39,353 nt of DNA from Gryganskiella cystojenkinii (lineage: Eukaryota > Mortierellomycota > Mortierellomycetes > Mortierellales > Mortierellaceae), in the NCBI GenBank assembly GCA_015852425.1, contig JAAAIG010000312.1:1-39353 (forward strand), read 5' to 3'. Below the pieces are notes generated by a model. That model was not told where the DNA came from and searched no databases. It saw only the letters and a list, made by a program, of their open reading frames with translations. The translations under genes were made by a program, and so were the position numbers. Of this stretch, positions 10,938 through 23,630 are shown piece by piece. The first letter of the stretch is position 1. Each line of letters starts with the position of its first letter.

Positions 10938-13900
10938 ATGCCAGAGAAGAAATCGACACGCGGAAAGACTGCCGCTGCAGTGGCTGCTCCCTTGGAGGGC
11001 ATCATCGAGGACTCTGTCAACATCGTAAGGATTACGCTCAAATAGAGACTCCACATTCAAAAATATCGCGGCATCACCACTGGTCGTCATTGGAAAAAAA
11101 ATGGAGGCACGCTAACATATTGACTTTTTTTGATTCCTTATGTTTAGTCTGACAAGGACTTGGCATTCGAGGAGGATCTCCTCAGAAACCCATATTCACT
11201 TCGTCACTGGATGCGCCTGATTGAACACCACGCTACCTCACCCCTCGCTCAACAGTTTGTGATCTATGAGCGCGCAGTCAAAGAGTTGCCTGGATCCTAC
11301 AAGCTCTGGAAGACCTATCTGGACAAGCGACGCCAGCATCTCGCCAAGCTTCGTTTGCCCTATGTCAAGGCCCAAGAGGATTGGGAGAGTGTCGACAGCT
11401 GCTACGAGAGAGCCTTGGTCTTGCTTCACAAGGTAAAATGTCGCGACAGAAGCAATAGGCCCAGTTCGACGACTTCTGGTATTCAGTTTTATGCGAGCAC
11501 AGGATCGAACGCCATTTCTAACTTATATGTTGTACCTTTCGACATTTTAGATGCCTAGGATCTGGATCGACTATCTGGAGCACCTTACTGCTACTCCCAG
11601 GATTACAAAGACCAGGAGGACATTCGACAAGGCTCTCAGAGCCCTCCCAATCACGCAGCACATCCGGATTTGGGGCTTGTACCTTGCTTGGTCAAAGAAG
11701 ATTGGTGGCGAGACTGCCTTGAAGGTCTACAAGAGATATCTGAAGGTAAGGATTAACTAAAAAACGACTTCCCAAAGGCGAGGGGGCGCTGATCCCAGAG
11801 TCTCACACGTTAACCGCATCCTCGCTTTCTTGTTTCGCTACAGCTTGAACCAAATCACGGAGAGGAATACGTGGATTTGCTGGTTTCTATGGAGCGCTAC
11901 GACGAGGCCGCTTCTCGCCTCTGCAATATGATCAATGACGAACATTTCCAGTCTCGACAGGGCAAATCCCATTATCAACTCTGGCGTCAACTCTGCGACA
12001 TCATCTGCTCGCACCCCAAGGATATCAAATCTGTGCCCATCGAAAATATTATCAGAAGCGGTATCAAGCGGTTTACGGATCAAACAGGACGTCTCTGGAA
12101 CGATCTCGCGAAATACTGGATTTTGCTCAACCATTTCGAGAAGGCCCGGGATGTCTACGAGGAAGCGATTACGACCGTAATGACCGTCCGGGATTTCACC
12201 CAGGTCTTTGATGCCTATGCTGAGTTCGAGGAGTCTGTGATCAGTGCCAAGATGGAGGCCGCAGAGCAAGCTGAGAATGAAGGCGAGGAAGTCGATCAGA
12301 TGGATCTCGATATGCGGTTGATGCGACTGGAGAGACTGATGGAACGTCGGCCATTCTTGGTCAACGAGGTCTTGTTGCGACAGAACCCCAACAGTGTTCA
12401 CGAATGGCAGAAGCGTGTCGAGCTCTGGGGCGATAACGCTCAAAAGGTTGTCGATACCTACACACAAGCGGTCACGACCATTCACCCAAAAAAGTCGGAT
12501 GGCAAGCTGCACCTCCTGTGGGTCGAGTTTGCAAAGTTTTATGAGGATGGTGGAGACTTGAACTCCGCCAGAACTATTTTCGACAAGGCAGTCAAGGTCA
12601 ACTTTAAGACTGTAAACGATCTGGCAGATGTCTGGTGTGAATATGCAGAGATGGAGCTCCGAAACGAGTAAGGCCAGCCTTTTACATTGCTCTCTCGAAC
12701 GGGCCTGCAGAGGAAATCGACAATGTGGTTATGCTTACAATATCCGTCCTTTTTTTTCTCTTTAAATAGAAATTACGATGCTGCGCTTCAAGTCATGGGA
12801 CGGGCAACAGTACCATCAAGGCAAAAGAACATTGCCTTCCACGACGAGGTAAGAACAAGAACGACAAAATGACGCCAAAAAAAGCTTGACGACTGACCGT
12901 CGGAAAACTAATTCGCCTAAACCCCGCTTTATCACAACATAGACCTTGCCCGTGCAAGTTCGTGTCTTCAAATCATTACGTTTGTGGTCATTCTATGTCG
13001 ATCTCGAGGAATCTATCGGAACAGTCGAGTCAACAAAAGGCGTTTACGACAAGATTCTGGAGCTCAAGATCGCCAACCCTCAGATCATTGTCAACTATGC
13101 CAACTTTTTGGAGGAGAACAAGTTCTTCGAGGACAGTTACAAGGTGTACGAGCGCGGCATCGATCTCTTTGGATACCCTATTGCATTCGAGCTCTGGAAC
13201 ACCTATCTGTTGAAGTTCATGGAGCGCTATGTAAGTTTTCAGTTTCCGCGGACTTGATCCCAATATCTGTTGATCTATGGAGACGTTTGTTTTTTTCAAC
13301 CTGCTCATCATTCGTGCTTTTCATAAACAGGGCGGAACGAAATTGGAGCGTACAAGAGATTTGTTCGAGCAGGCATTGGATAAGGTTCCCGCGAAATATG
13401 CCAAGCCCTTCTACCTCATGTACGGTAACTTGGAGGAGACTCATGGTTTGGCTCGTCATGCCATGAGTATTTACGATCGGGCCACAAAGGCCGTCGCTCA
13501 GGAAGATCGCGCCGACATGTTCCATTTCTACATTGCTAAAGCCGCTACTATGTTTGGCGTTACTTCGACCCGTGAGATCTACGAGCGTGCGATCGAGGTT
13601 CTCCAGGACAAGGATGCGCGTGTGATGTGCACGCGGTATGCGGACATGGAGCGCAAGCTCGGAGAAATCGATCGTGCTCGCGGCATCTTCGCGCACGGAA
13701 GTCAATTCTGCGATCCAAGGGTAACTCCTTTTTTATTTTTAAGCGGGGTTATGAATCCAGATTTTTTCGCCCAAGGTCCTAACACGTTTCGCATCGATTT
13801 TTTTTTCTGTATCTCTTTTTCACAGGTCACCCAGGATTACTGGCAGGCTTGGCACGACTTTGAGGTGCAACATGGAAACGAGGACACGTTCAAGGAGATG

Positions 13901-14286
13901 CTTCGTATCAAACGCAGTGTCCAAGTCAAGTTCAACACGGATGTCAGCTACATCACTGCTCAGATGCTTCAGACTCAGGAAAAGAATAAGGCCGCTGGAT
14001 CTGGCGATGCTATGCAGCAGGTGGATCGTATGACGACTGGAGGACCAGGCGAGATGACCTTTGTCAAGTACGTATTTGATCATGAACCTTCGGGGGTTGT
14101 TGTTGTTGTCTGGGAACTTGAGTCCGGAACTAACAACTCGATCCTTCTATTTATATTTTATCAATTTTGTATCGTAGGTCCAAAGCACACTCAGTCCAAG
14201 TTACGAATGGGGAGGGTCAAGCAGAGACTCCTGTTGCTCCATCCAATCCAGACGAGATTGCGATCGAGGACGACGACGATCTGTGA
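10938..14286 (+). CDS. SYF1: Pre-mRNA-splicing factor Syf1 (XAB2 homologue), HAT-repeat protein
   Basis: Nine exons (10938-11024, 11148-11432, 11551-11745, 11844-12667, 12770-12848, 12943-13230, 13331-13720, 13826-14067, 14178-14286) give 832 aa; human XAB2 is 855. Syf1 is a scaffold of the Prp19-associated (NTC) complex, acts in spliceosome activation and, in animals, in transcription-coupled repair. The protein is almost wholly HAT repeats, recognisable by paired W/Y and E/A positions: LRHWMRLIEHHATS, YKLWKTYLDKR, IWIDYLEHL, RIWGLYLAWSKKI, LWRQLCDII, LWVEFAKFYE, VWCEYAEMEL, LWSFYVDLEESIG, LWNTYLLKF and DYWQAWHDFEVQHGNEDT. The last is strongly conserved in the family. The C-terminus is acidic (IEDDDDL). 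All junctions use GT-AG and keep frame. Its immediate neighbours have unrelated functions. Confidence 0.95.
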
Positions 14287-14306
14287 AAAACTAGGCGTCA
14301 TCTCTT

Positions 14307-14669
14307 CTATTCAAATATACATCTTGTTGTCCGATTAAAGGACTGTGGAATATGAATGTGCCATTCTGGGGTCATTCTGTAGCGAATTTTAGTGGCAAAT
14401 ATGCGAGTGAGGGATGGAGGCTGAAAAGGACGTTCCCGGCCAAGAAGTTTCTCAGCCAGGTCCTGATAGGTTTCGTAACCCGTATCAGGCCTAATCCAAG
14501 TGTCCACGTCCTCCCTCCAGGAGTGGCACAGCATTGACAAGTGCATGCATGCATCTTCTTGTTTAGTAATCTTGATGTCTCTTATCCTCGTTAATACCTC
14601 TTTCCCAGAGGGCCCTTGAGTGACATAATGAACCCTATCATCAACGTAGAAAGGACTTTCTTTGTTTGC
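14307..14669 (-). pseudogene. Orphan coding-like terminal exon, unknown family
   Basis: The minus strand reads open for 120 codons from 14669, directly behind a good acceptor (CCGTTGTAG), to a stop at 14307. The triplet just upstream in this frame is TAG, so it can only be an exon. The translation looks like real globular protein: FYVDDRVHYVTQGPSG, LSMLCHSWREDVDTWIRPD, YQDLAEKLLGRERPF, RYRMTPEWHIHIPQSFN. I do not recognise the family. No matching 5' exon is evident: the LRR gene upstream ends with its own stop at 14785. It may be the last exon of an undetected gene, an alternative 3' end of the F-box/LRR gene, or a relic left after rearrangement. It is convergent with SYF1, with only 20 bases between stops. 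Confidence 0.45.
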
Positions 14670-14784
14670 CTACAACGGAAAAAATTAAGAAATCTTGATA
14701 CTGTACGCTGGTAATCACTATTTATCCCTAAGTGTATATTGAAATATGCCAGTACTGTACAACAAACAACATCTAAATAGCATC

Positions 14785-15623
14785 TCAGCCCCGTTTGACT
14801 CCCGGATTTTTGTACAACTTTAAATAGGACAGAGCCGAGTTGGTCTCGCATGCTTCAGCCAGCGCACGAACTCCACTGTCTCCGATCCAATTCTTAGCTA
14901 AACCCAAAGTGGTCAGAGTCGAGTTGGTCTCGAGGGCTTCAGCCAACGCCTGAGCTCCACCGTCTCCGATCCAGTTTCTAGCCATGGTCAAAGTGGCCAG
15001 TGTCGCGTTGGTCTTGAGTGCCTTGGACACTGCCTGAGCTCCATTGTCTCCAATCGAGTTGGATTTCAAGCACAAAGTAGTGAGAGTCGAGTTGGTGCTG
15101 AGTGCTTCAGCCAGCGCCTGAGCTCCACTGTCTCCGATTGAGTTGTACCCCAGGTCTAAACTAGACAGAGCCGAGTTGGTCTTGAGTGCCTCTGCCAGCG
15201 CCTGAGCTCCACCGGCTCTAATCCAATTTTTATACAAGTCCAAAGTGGTCAGAGTCGAGTTCGTCTTGAGTGCCTCTGCCAGCGCCCGAGCTCTATATTC
15301 TCCGATCGAGTTGGACTCCAAGTCCAAGGCGGTCAGAATATTGTAGGCCATGGTGCTAGAAACTAAGTTGTCTCGCGTAGATGTGGATAGTTCTCCAAAG
15401 AATGAAATCGTCAGGTGTCGTATAGGTGCTTGTTTCTCAGGACAGATTCCAAGCTAGGGCAAAGGCCATATTTCGAAAAGAGGACAGAGTTGTAGAGTGA
15501 CGGTGTAAACGAGTCGTTCCAATCCTGACTCACACACGCACAGGAAGCGAGGTCCTTCAGTTCAAGGCTACTAGCAATTCTTGAGCGAATCTCATCTAGA
15601 TTAAGGGCATGTGTCTGGAACAT
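14785..15623 (-). pseudogene. F-box/leucine-rich-repeat gene broken by a one-base frameshift
   Basis: From 15623 the minus strand encodes an F-box-like segment (IRSRIASSLELKDLASCACV, then WNDSFTPSLYNSVLFSKYG) and continues to NKHL, where the frame runs into TGA near 15411. One base off, the conserved continuation RHLTISFFGELSTSTRDN follows at once and leads into six complete 28-residue LRRs plus a seventh cut short, with consensus LTTLDL.xNxIGDxGAQALAEALKTNS, ending VKRG at 14785. These are RNI/NLRC3-type ribonuclease-inhibitor-like repeats, common in large Mortierella families. Adding one base near 15420-15423 would join the parts. The LRR part alone is open from 15351 (188 aa) and could be called as a separate gene. 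F-box proteins recruit substrates to SCF ubiquitin ligases; whether this copy is expressed is unknown. Confidence 0.75.
14812..15344. repeat. 84-bp tandem repeats encoding the LRRs
   Basis: Six 84-bp units plus a partial seventh lie in tandem, visible on the + strand as recurring GAGTTGGT(C)TTGAGTGC and AGCGCCTGAGCTCCAC(T/C) blocks. Each unit encodes one 28-residue LRR. Unit similarity is high enough that unequal crossing-over or slippage could change repeat number. Confidence 0.75.
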
Positions 15624-16252
15624 TGAATTCAAGAAAGATGAAGAATGCGAGATACGTAGCGTAACAGGGATGGTGGCGAGGACAGTGATGATGGAGTCAA
15701 GACGCGACAAAGAAGGAGGAGTGAAGAAAGCAAAGGCACAGTAATAGTGTCCCATCCAATAACTTATGCACCACCCAAGCCTTCAAAGGTACACTGCGTT
15801 TTGATTTCGAGCAAGAGTTCCTGGATTTTTAATAGGTCTTGCAGCTGTGATTCTGTTAAAGGGTGAAGCATGGATGCCTCAGTTGGTTTTATTCGGTCGG
15901 TTCATATTATTTCGGCGCCTCTTCGCTTCTGGCGACCAGACGAGAAATATTGAGATTCGCCGATCACGGTACCGCTCGTGACAAAAAAGAAAAAAAAAAA
16001 GATCTCGACAATCGGGATCAACCTCGTTGAAGGTGATGAAAGCTGAAGTGTTGTTATTATTAGCAGGCGAACGCACAGATTGATAAATCTGATCAATCGA
16101 CTCTCTCTCTCTCTCTCTATCTTTTTTTTTGGAGTGAACATAGAAACAAATATGAATTGAACTTTTAATGAAAATGCAAAAGAGAAATGCGATGCTGGTG
16201 AGTGCAGTAGGAGATAAACGGGACAAAAGGGATGAAGGACGACGGCATTCCT
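15624..16252. other. Intergenic region with a (CT)9 microsatellite
   Basis: This region holds the upstream sequence of the F-box/LRR gene and the 3' flank of URB1, both on the minus strand. A (CT)9 run spans 16101-16118. Two overlapping minus-strand open frames (15879-16226 and 15902-16141) have no recognisable features. Confidence 0.5.
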
Positions 16253-19200
16253 CTATGCAATAATGTCTGCCCTGAGACGAGCCAACTCTGAGGCTCGGTC
16301 AACACGGTAACAAAGCGCTCTTGAAAGTACGACGTCCTGTTGATCCACGGGCAACTGAGAGTGCGACGCCATCAAATCCAAACCCAGACGGACTACGCGA
16401 CTATGGCTCTTGACAGGGACGGGGTCGATCTTGTACAATAAGTCTAGGGGATCCGATCGTGAAGGAATATTCTGGCCTTTTCTTCCTTGTTGGAATGATC
16501 TATGAACAGGAATAGGAACAGGGCGCTGATCATAGGTGACAGTCATCACCTGTTCACAGTTGAACAGCAGTTGAACCAAGATGCCTGTATGCAATGACGT
16601 GAAATAAGTCAAGGAGTTATGCTGAAGGTTTGAGTTGGCGCTGACTGAGGACGACGAAGAAGACTGATGTTGTTGTTGTTGTTGTTGTTGCTCATCCGAT
16701 TTTTTTGAGAAGTCGAGGTAGGCAAACACCTCGAGAATAGATTCGAGACACGCCAAAGTCCAGTTCAAGTTGCCAGTGTTGACGCTCGCCAGGCCTAAAG
16801 AACGAGGAGGGGAAAAGAGGATGGAGGTTTTAAACGAACGTGAGTTTTTTTTTTTTTTTTGCCTATAAGAAAAAGAGCCGGGAATAGAGTAAGTTGGATA
16901 TATCGAAACTTACTCAGTTGTCGGAGCAAAGAGGTAGCGATACCAGCAACTTGGTTACGCCAGATTCCGTTCATCCAACGGATCGATTCCTTGGGACATG
17001 ATTGAATCACGCGAAGCAAGAGTCTAGCAGGGACTAACGAGAACTCGTTCTCACTGCTCATAGTATTGATCGCCGTGAGGGTATGCAACCAACTCAAGAA
17101 GGCGCTCTGTGTGATCAACTGCAATGCGACCTTAGGGATAGCGACGGCATTGAATAAGATCTAAAAAAAAGTTTGCAGATAAAGCAAGGTCATCAACAAC
17201 TGAATACTCCTGGTCCTCCATCAATCACCTCTACAGCTTTCGTTTTTTTCTTTTACCTCGATGACAATCTTCTTGGACAAGGGTTCACTCAACTGCGAGT
17301 TAAAGAACGCGACCAACAGATCGACAACGTGGCGGCGTCTAAACATCTTGTAATCGTCCGAAGTCTTGAGCGACGCCGCTAACAATCGCAACATCCAGAC
17401 GCGTTCCTTGCGATGTTGTTCCGACGAAGAGTTGAATAGACTGTAAAACATGGGGATATCCTCCAAATCGATCGTCGGTCTCTGAAGACAAAACTTGTTC
17501 ACGTGTGGATACATGAAATGATCCGGTCTCAACAGCGCCGACAAAGCGTGCGCCACAAACGTTGTCACCACAGCGGGGATCCTGGGTGCAGTCATCGCGT
17601 CATCCTCGTCCGTGCCGCGGTCTGTGATCGAGTTCTTTAGAGAATCCAAGAGCAACAACAACTGGTTCTTTTCTCTCATCGTGGCATGCTAATGAAAGGC
17701 AACTTAGTTTTTCTTGCTCTTTCTCGTGGCGTTACCATCACATTTAAGCTTACAATTAATGACAAGGCTCGAAAATTACCGAAAGAATGTTATAAAAGTC
17801 ATCCAGAAGCGAGAATGCAGCCAAACGCATGTTCTCATCCGTCGAAGAAAGTGCCACAATGATCAAGCCCAATCCGTTGACTTCAATGAGACGACGGCAA
17901 TCCAACAGGTTACCAAAAGCCATGTACGTTCCAAACAGTGGGAGCAAGAAACAAGGATCGTACACCGGTGCCGCTCTGGATTTCAAGACGTCATCTGAAT
18001 AATCTTCCAACGACACCTCCGGGGCCGTGTACTCCAGTTCCCGATCGACCGGGAAATGAATTAAAGTCGCCATCATCATGCTGGGATCCAGTAGATCCAA
18101 GCTCTCGTTGATCATGGTCTGTCCAAACAGAGCTCCTGAGGATTTCGTGTTCTCTGCACCAGATCCCCAGATCGGCGCACGGTTCGAAATCGATCCCGCG
18201 GTCTGCGATTCCGTGATCCTCAAGACAGACAAGACCAATTGATCAGCAACACAGGTTGAGGCTGCATAACAAGAAAGAAGCATGGGCACGAATCCAGCTT
18301 TGCAACAGGTCTCGGGCTCGAGGCTGGTCAGGGTATAGATGAGCTGGACAATCGCGAGGCGACTGGCCATGTTTTCTGGGACAGCGTATTTGGTTGTCGG
18401 TGCGGTGGCCATGACCAATGACGAGAATTGTTTGTGCTTGAAGAGCGTCTGGAGGATCTGGGGGAGAATAGAACCCTGAGAAGTCTAAAATTAAACCGAA
18501 GAAAACGTCGGATAATAAATAAAAAGAAATCATCAAGAACTGTCGCGCTGGAAAGAAAACAATGCTCATCAAAGGTATTTACCTCAACGTAGTACTTCTT
18601 GGCCAAGCAGGCACAGAATCGGACCAGCTGAACGTTATCCAACGCCTTCTCGATCGCGAACGAGACCAACTCGAACAGGACCTTTTGATCAATATTCATT
18701 TTCCGATCTAGAACATGGTCCTCCACGACCGTATAAAGACGATCACAGACAGGCTCGAGCCATTCTGCATCCCCGTTCTTGTCCAGGACGACAATCAAAC
18801 GACGAGCCGCCTCCTCGAACCAGATCGCAAGCTTATCCTGTCTCTCCATCTGTTTCTCTTCCGGGATCTCCTTGGTGGTTTCCAAAAGCGTCTCCAGGAT
18901 CTGAATGGTATCCAAGCCAACTCTGGGAATGCTCTCCAACAAGTTCCAGTCCGACTCGACCGCATCCTCATCCTCGATACTAGTCGTCAACGCAAGGATC
19001 ATCGAGGCGATCTCGGCCATCCTGATCGATTCCTGAGAACTATAAGTAGTCTCCGCAACCCTTTGAATGAGTTTTGGAAGTAATCGAGACTGCTGGTCGG
19101 CCAAAGAGTGACGATCGTCCTTGGTCGCAGATTCAGACCACTGGAAGGCGTGTTCAGTCCGGTGAGTAATCCTGCTCATGTACGCATGCAACAATGTCGT

Positions 19201-22200
19201 GAAATCTGAATCCTCCATACGGGACTCGAGATCTTCCTCAGACAACTTCTTGACGAGAGTCATAAACCGTTCACGGAACGCCGAAGACGAGGTCAAGAGA
19301 GCAGCGAGGATCAAACTACGTTTGGTATTGAGATGCTTCATGATAAAGTCCACCAAAGAGATATCGACATCGTCAAAGTGACTTGATCCTTGGAGTGCAT
19401 CTAGAGCCCGATCAAAGACTCCAGGACTAGTTAGATCCAGAGGTTGAACAGTACCAGCCATGGCGTTGGGCCAAAGGCGACCCCGGACGACATCCAAAAC
19501 AATGCTGTCCAGTTCATCCGAGGGCTGTTCCCGCCAGAGATCCAACAAGGCTGCTGTAGAATCCGTAGGGATAGCCGAGACCGAGCCTCCTTGTTGTGTG
19601 AGATGCCTAAGAATCGTCGACAGGAGAGAATTGAAGGCGGTGGTGGTCGAGAATTTGGCGTGACGATGGATACCAAGCAAAGTCTGCAAGAGCATCGTCA
19701 AGTCCGAAACGTGACACATCGTCGCGATCTTTGAGAAGTATTGCACAGTCTAGTACGGAAACGTATGACAGAAAGAGTCAGGAAAACAATTTTCATAACG
19801 ATATATAGTGAACGATCCAAGAGGAGAGACAGCATTGGTTTTACCTTGGCTTGAAGAGCTTCTGCACCAGATTTTTTCATACTCTCGAGTTCATGCATGA
19901 CCTGTTCGACTGTCTTGCGAACGTAATGAGCTGCGATAATCGAATCTGCGGTCACTGTTCGACTGTTGCTCTTTGTCGACGTGGTCTTGGTTGCGGAAAC
20001 AAGAAGATCAACTATGCACACATCCACTGAATCCAATTGCTTGAAAGACGACTTCTTGTCTGACGAACCATAGAGGTAGAGCTCGCGCAAGTTAAAGTTC
20101 TCAAAAACCTGAGTCTTCAAATGCGTAAACACGGCCTCCTCGACTCGACTGCACTCTAGAAGAGTTGACAAGAGCGAAAAGCATGCATCGACAGTTTTGG
20201 TCGTCGCCACGTTTGACTGGACCCACTTGGCAAGCCTCTGGATAATCAGAGTGCTATAGAGGGCCAAGTGTCTGGGAGCAGAGTCTCTAGCAACGGTTCT
20301 CAGCAGAGCCAGAACGAAGGGGTCGGAAACGCTGGATGACGTTGCATTTTCAAAGAGGGCGGGGAAGGGAACCGCCTTCAAGAACGTATGAATGATATTG
20401 GCTTGCTGCCCGCCTTCCTCCTCCTCGGAATCCATAGATTCCATTGCCAACAATGCCGAGACGTCCGGGACAGAGTAGATGGATCCCGCAAATGGAAAGT
20501 GTGTCTGGACAAAGTCGACAAGGCACTCCTCGGTAACCCTGCTCTTCAAGGCATATTCGACCACTTTAACGAAGTTTGAGGCGACACTGGCGGCACTCTG
20601 ACCCTGCAATCCTTGTACGAACGCGGATCGGTCTTCCTCATTCAAAAGACTGAGTAACTGAGTGCTGTCGACTGTCGATTTCTTGTTCTCCTTGCCCACG
20701 GGAACATCTCGATGCTCCAAGTTCTGCAAAGTCATCGCCAAGGACTCGGTCACACCGATAGTAGCCAGCTTACGCTGTGTTGCGTTCATCTTCAGGACGT
20801 TTTCGATGTCCTGAGCAGTAGGATCCTGAATCCGTTGCATGCACTCGATTGCAAAAGCCTGGGAGCGATTTTGGTTCCAGCTGAGCGAGGGTATGAGCCT
20901 ATGAAGGAAAAGAGTGATATAGCGAGAGACGTCCTTGGAGACTGTTTCTCTGCCGTAGACGTGTTGGAACTGCTCCAGCACTGTCATCAACAAGGGACTG
21001 TATTGTTGAGAGATGTTCTGGTGAGCCGAGGTCGCAAGGATTTGCGCGAGCTTGTCCTGGGGGGTCTTTGAGGTCGGTTCCTGCTCAGCCGCGACGATGC
21101 GTTCCTGAACGGTCTTGGCGATCTTGGAGGACTGATCCACGTACTTGTAAGGTGTTCTCAGACAGCGGGCAGCACAGTCATCCAGAAACTGAAGGAAGGC
21201 CATTTGATCCACATTCATATCCGGTTGTCCATAGTTGGTCGAAGGGATCGCTTCGATCCAGAGGTTGGCTTCCGAGGGGTCATGATGGAACAAGATGGAT
21301 TCGCCCAATAGTTTTGTGAGGAGTCGACGAGTCAAGGATTTAATATGGGGGTGCGCCGTCGTGAGGAATAAGCTGAAAAGTTTTGTCAGATGAGAAGAGG
21401 TTCCATCCGCAGCCTTGTTGGACCATCGAAAGTCGTTCAACTCCAATAAGAGTTCCAAGAGATGGATCAATGTACCGGCTTGCACAGTCGAAAAGTCTGA
21501 GGGGATGAGTTTTCCGATATCAAACTTGGATTCGCTCACGGCTTGAGGCAAGAACTTTTGGTAGTATTTGATGAGTCGGAGGATTCCGTTGTTGAAGAGG
21601 TTGAGTCGTATCCTCTCCTCGTCAGAGACCTCGGTCACGGACAGGGATTGGATACCGTTGTGAAGTGAGATGATGATTCCGATATCGGGGACGCGACGAC
21701 GGAGTTCTGCCAAGAGTAAAGAGATGGCCGTCGCCCACTGTTGAGCTGGGGGGTCTGATTGCTTTGTCTGCACGCCGGAGCCCTCCAGATCCATCGTATC
21801 GTTTGCTGAAATGGATTCTTCTTCATCGTTGGCAAGAGTTCGTACAGCCGACTGCATGACCGCGATGACCTGTTCGGTTTTCTGGAAAGCTGCCGCGAGT
21901 TCCACGATGGTGATGTATCGAACGAGCATACTCGAGTGCTGTAATCCTCTGCTTAAAATACTCCTGTTCGCGGTTGAGGGGATAATGTTCTCGATGATGG
22001 TCGAGACTGGTGGTGGGTGAGAAGCAAAGAGACCAGTATGTTGCAGGTACAGATTAGGCACGGGGATCTCGGTGATTTTGTGCAAGAGTGTCATATTCGC
22101 CAGCCACCTCGCCGAAAGTCTGGGCTCCATCTGAACATTTGCTCGTTGCCAGAAGCTATTATTGGTGGTACGCATAATAGAGTTAGAATCATCACGGGTA

Positions 22201-23630
22201 AATTACATGTGCATCGAAAAACACCGTTCGTCATAGTAACTTACTGCCTGACCAATTCTGGGCAGGCGGCCAAAATCGCCACAGTCAATTCCTGCTGCAA
22301 AATATGTTCAGTTGGGCGGAGATGCGTGATGAGTTGGGACAGAGTCTTGTTAAAGACCTGTTTGCTGTTATCGCCTGATGATTTCTCGACAGAGCTGTTG
22401 GCGTTCAGCATGCTGGCTGGGTACCAGGCCGCATCTTGGAAACAGACGCCAACGCCGGGAGTCGTACACAGCGCCATGAAGAACTTGTGAGCAATCTCGG
22501 CCACGGTCTGATCCGAGTGACCCTCGGGTTCGGTCCTGTTGTAGAGTCGCAAAAGGTTGACAAGGAAAGACGTGCTGAAGAACGAGATCTTGACACTCCT
22601 GGAAAGCGCACTGTCCATGACGATGTTGTTAAGAAGAACACTAAGGGTCTGTTTGATGAGTTGCGGCGAGTCGAGATGCAAGTCGTTGAGGGTCTTTTGG
22701 ACGAGATCGGGGATTTCCAGCATTTCCTTCTTGACTGTCGCATCACCTCGAACAAAGAATGCCATCAAGAACTGAACGTATAATGTCCTCGTGTCTAACA
22801 CCAAAATGAAAAAAAGATGGATGAGAAATTGAAGCATTTTCAGAGAGAAATATGTCTAATCATAATCAAGTGCCGTCCCGAGTCCTTACCAACTTTTGCA
22901 GCCTCAACTGTCTCGCCCTCCTTGGGACGTCTGTGGTGCCGAAGTTTCGAGAGCGCCTTCAGTCCAAAGTTGAATTCGTCCTTGATCTCCTTGGTGGTCT
23001 GATGATGTACATGATTCATGGCGGTCAACAGTCTCAGTGTGGCCTGGACCGTATTTTGGCGTCCCGAAGACAAGTGTCGATAGACCACAGTCAGATGGTT
23101 CTGTAAGATGGTCCGAGTGATCTTCATCGCGTTCAGTCTATGTAGAGCCGTGTTGCATTGATGAATGAGTTTTGAGAGGACCTCAACGATCAGGACCTCG
23201 ATCTTGGTCACAGCATTTTGCTGTTGCCATTCCCAGATTTTGAAGAGTTGTGTACAATCCGGAGATTCTTCGACATAGGCATAGATCACGGCCAGAGCCT
23301 TCGTGGCGAGCGCACTCTCGGTGGGATCGCCCGAGTTGGGTCGGACGTTGAGCTGATTCCTGAGTCTCTTTAAGGCTATTATGCGTCATGGATATATAGA
23401 ATATTAATAACATGCTACGGACCGTTTTGCCTAATGTTCGAAAGGGAAGGCTTCAATGCAATGCAATGAAGAGAGTGTTTCTATTCAGTGTGCTTCATAG
23501 CAAAAGTAAAGGACGTGCCTAAATAAAGGAGCTCCGCGTTTGTGGTGTCGAGTGCCTTAACAATGTCCTTCTTGTCCGTGAAGTGCGCCAGCTTTTGGGA
23601 GGCGGTCGCCTTCTGGTCGGAATCGTCCAT
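16253..23630 (-). CDS. URB1: Nucleolar pre-ribosomal-associated protein 1 (Urb1/Npa1)
   Basis: Nine exons (23630-23519, 23375-22890, 22794-22245, 22155-19845, 19749-18583, 18475-17780, 17688-17257, 17160-16914, 16794-16253) give 2,180 aa, similar to human URB1 (about 2,270). Urb1/Npa1 is a nucleolar helical-repeat scaffold needed for early 60S subunit assembly. The N-terminal Npa1 domain is the clearest match: IYAYVEESPDCTQLFKIWEW, VVYRHLSSGRQNTVQATLRL, LLTAMNHVH, FNFGLKALSKL and TRTLYVQFLMAFF, at about residues 60-215. The rest is alpha-helical, with the URB1 C-terminal region in the last third. A Gln/Ser tract from GTT repeats (about 16670-16692) lies near residue 2025. Exon 1 ends AG|GCACGT, so the first intron appears to be GC-AG; the remaining introns are GT-AG. 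It is divergent from IDH1. Identification is good for the N-terminus and by length; the middle is assigned by continuity of frame. Confidence 0.87.

Noticed and set aside
13277..14338. Long open frame running through SYF1 exons 7-8 and their introns
   Set aside because: The introns happen to lack stops in this frame, but clear GT-AG junctions restore the conserved HAT-repeat sequence.
14812..15344. Direct repeats considered as a possible CRISPR-like array
   Set aside because: The units are contiguous 84-bp coding repeats of LRRs without spacers, in a eukaryotic gene.
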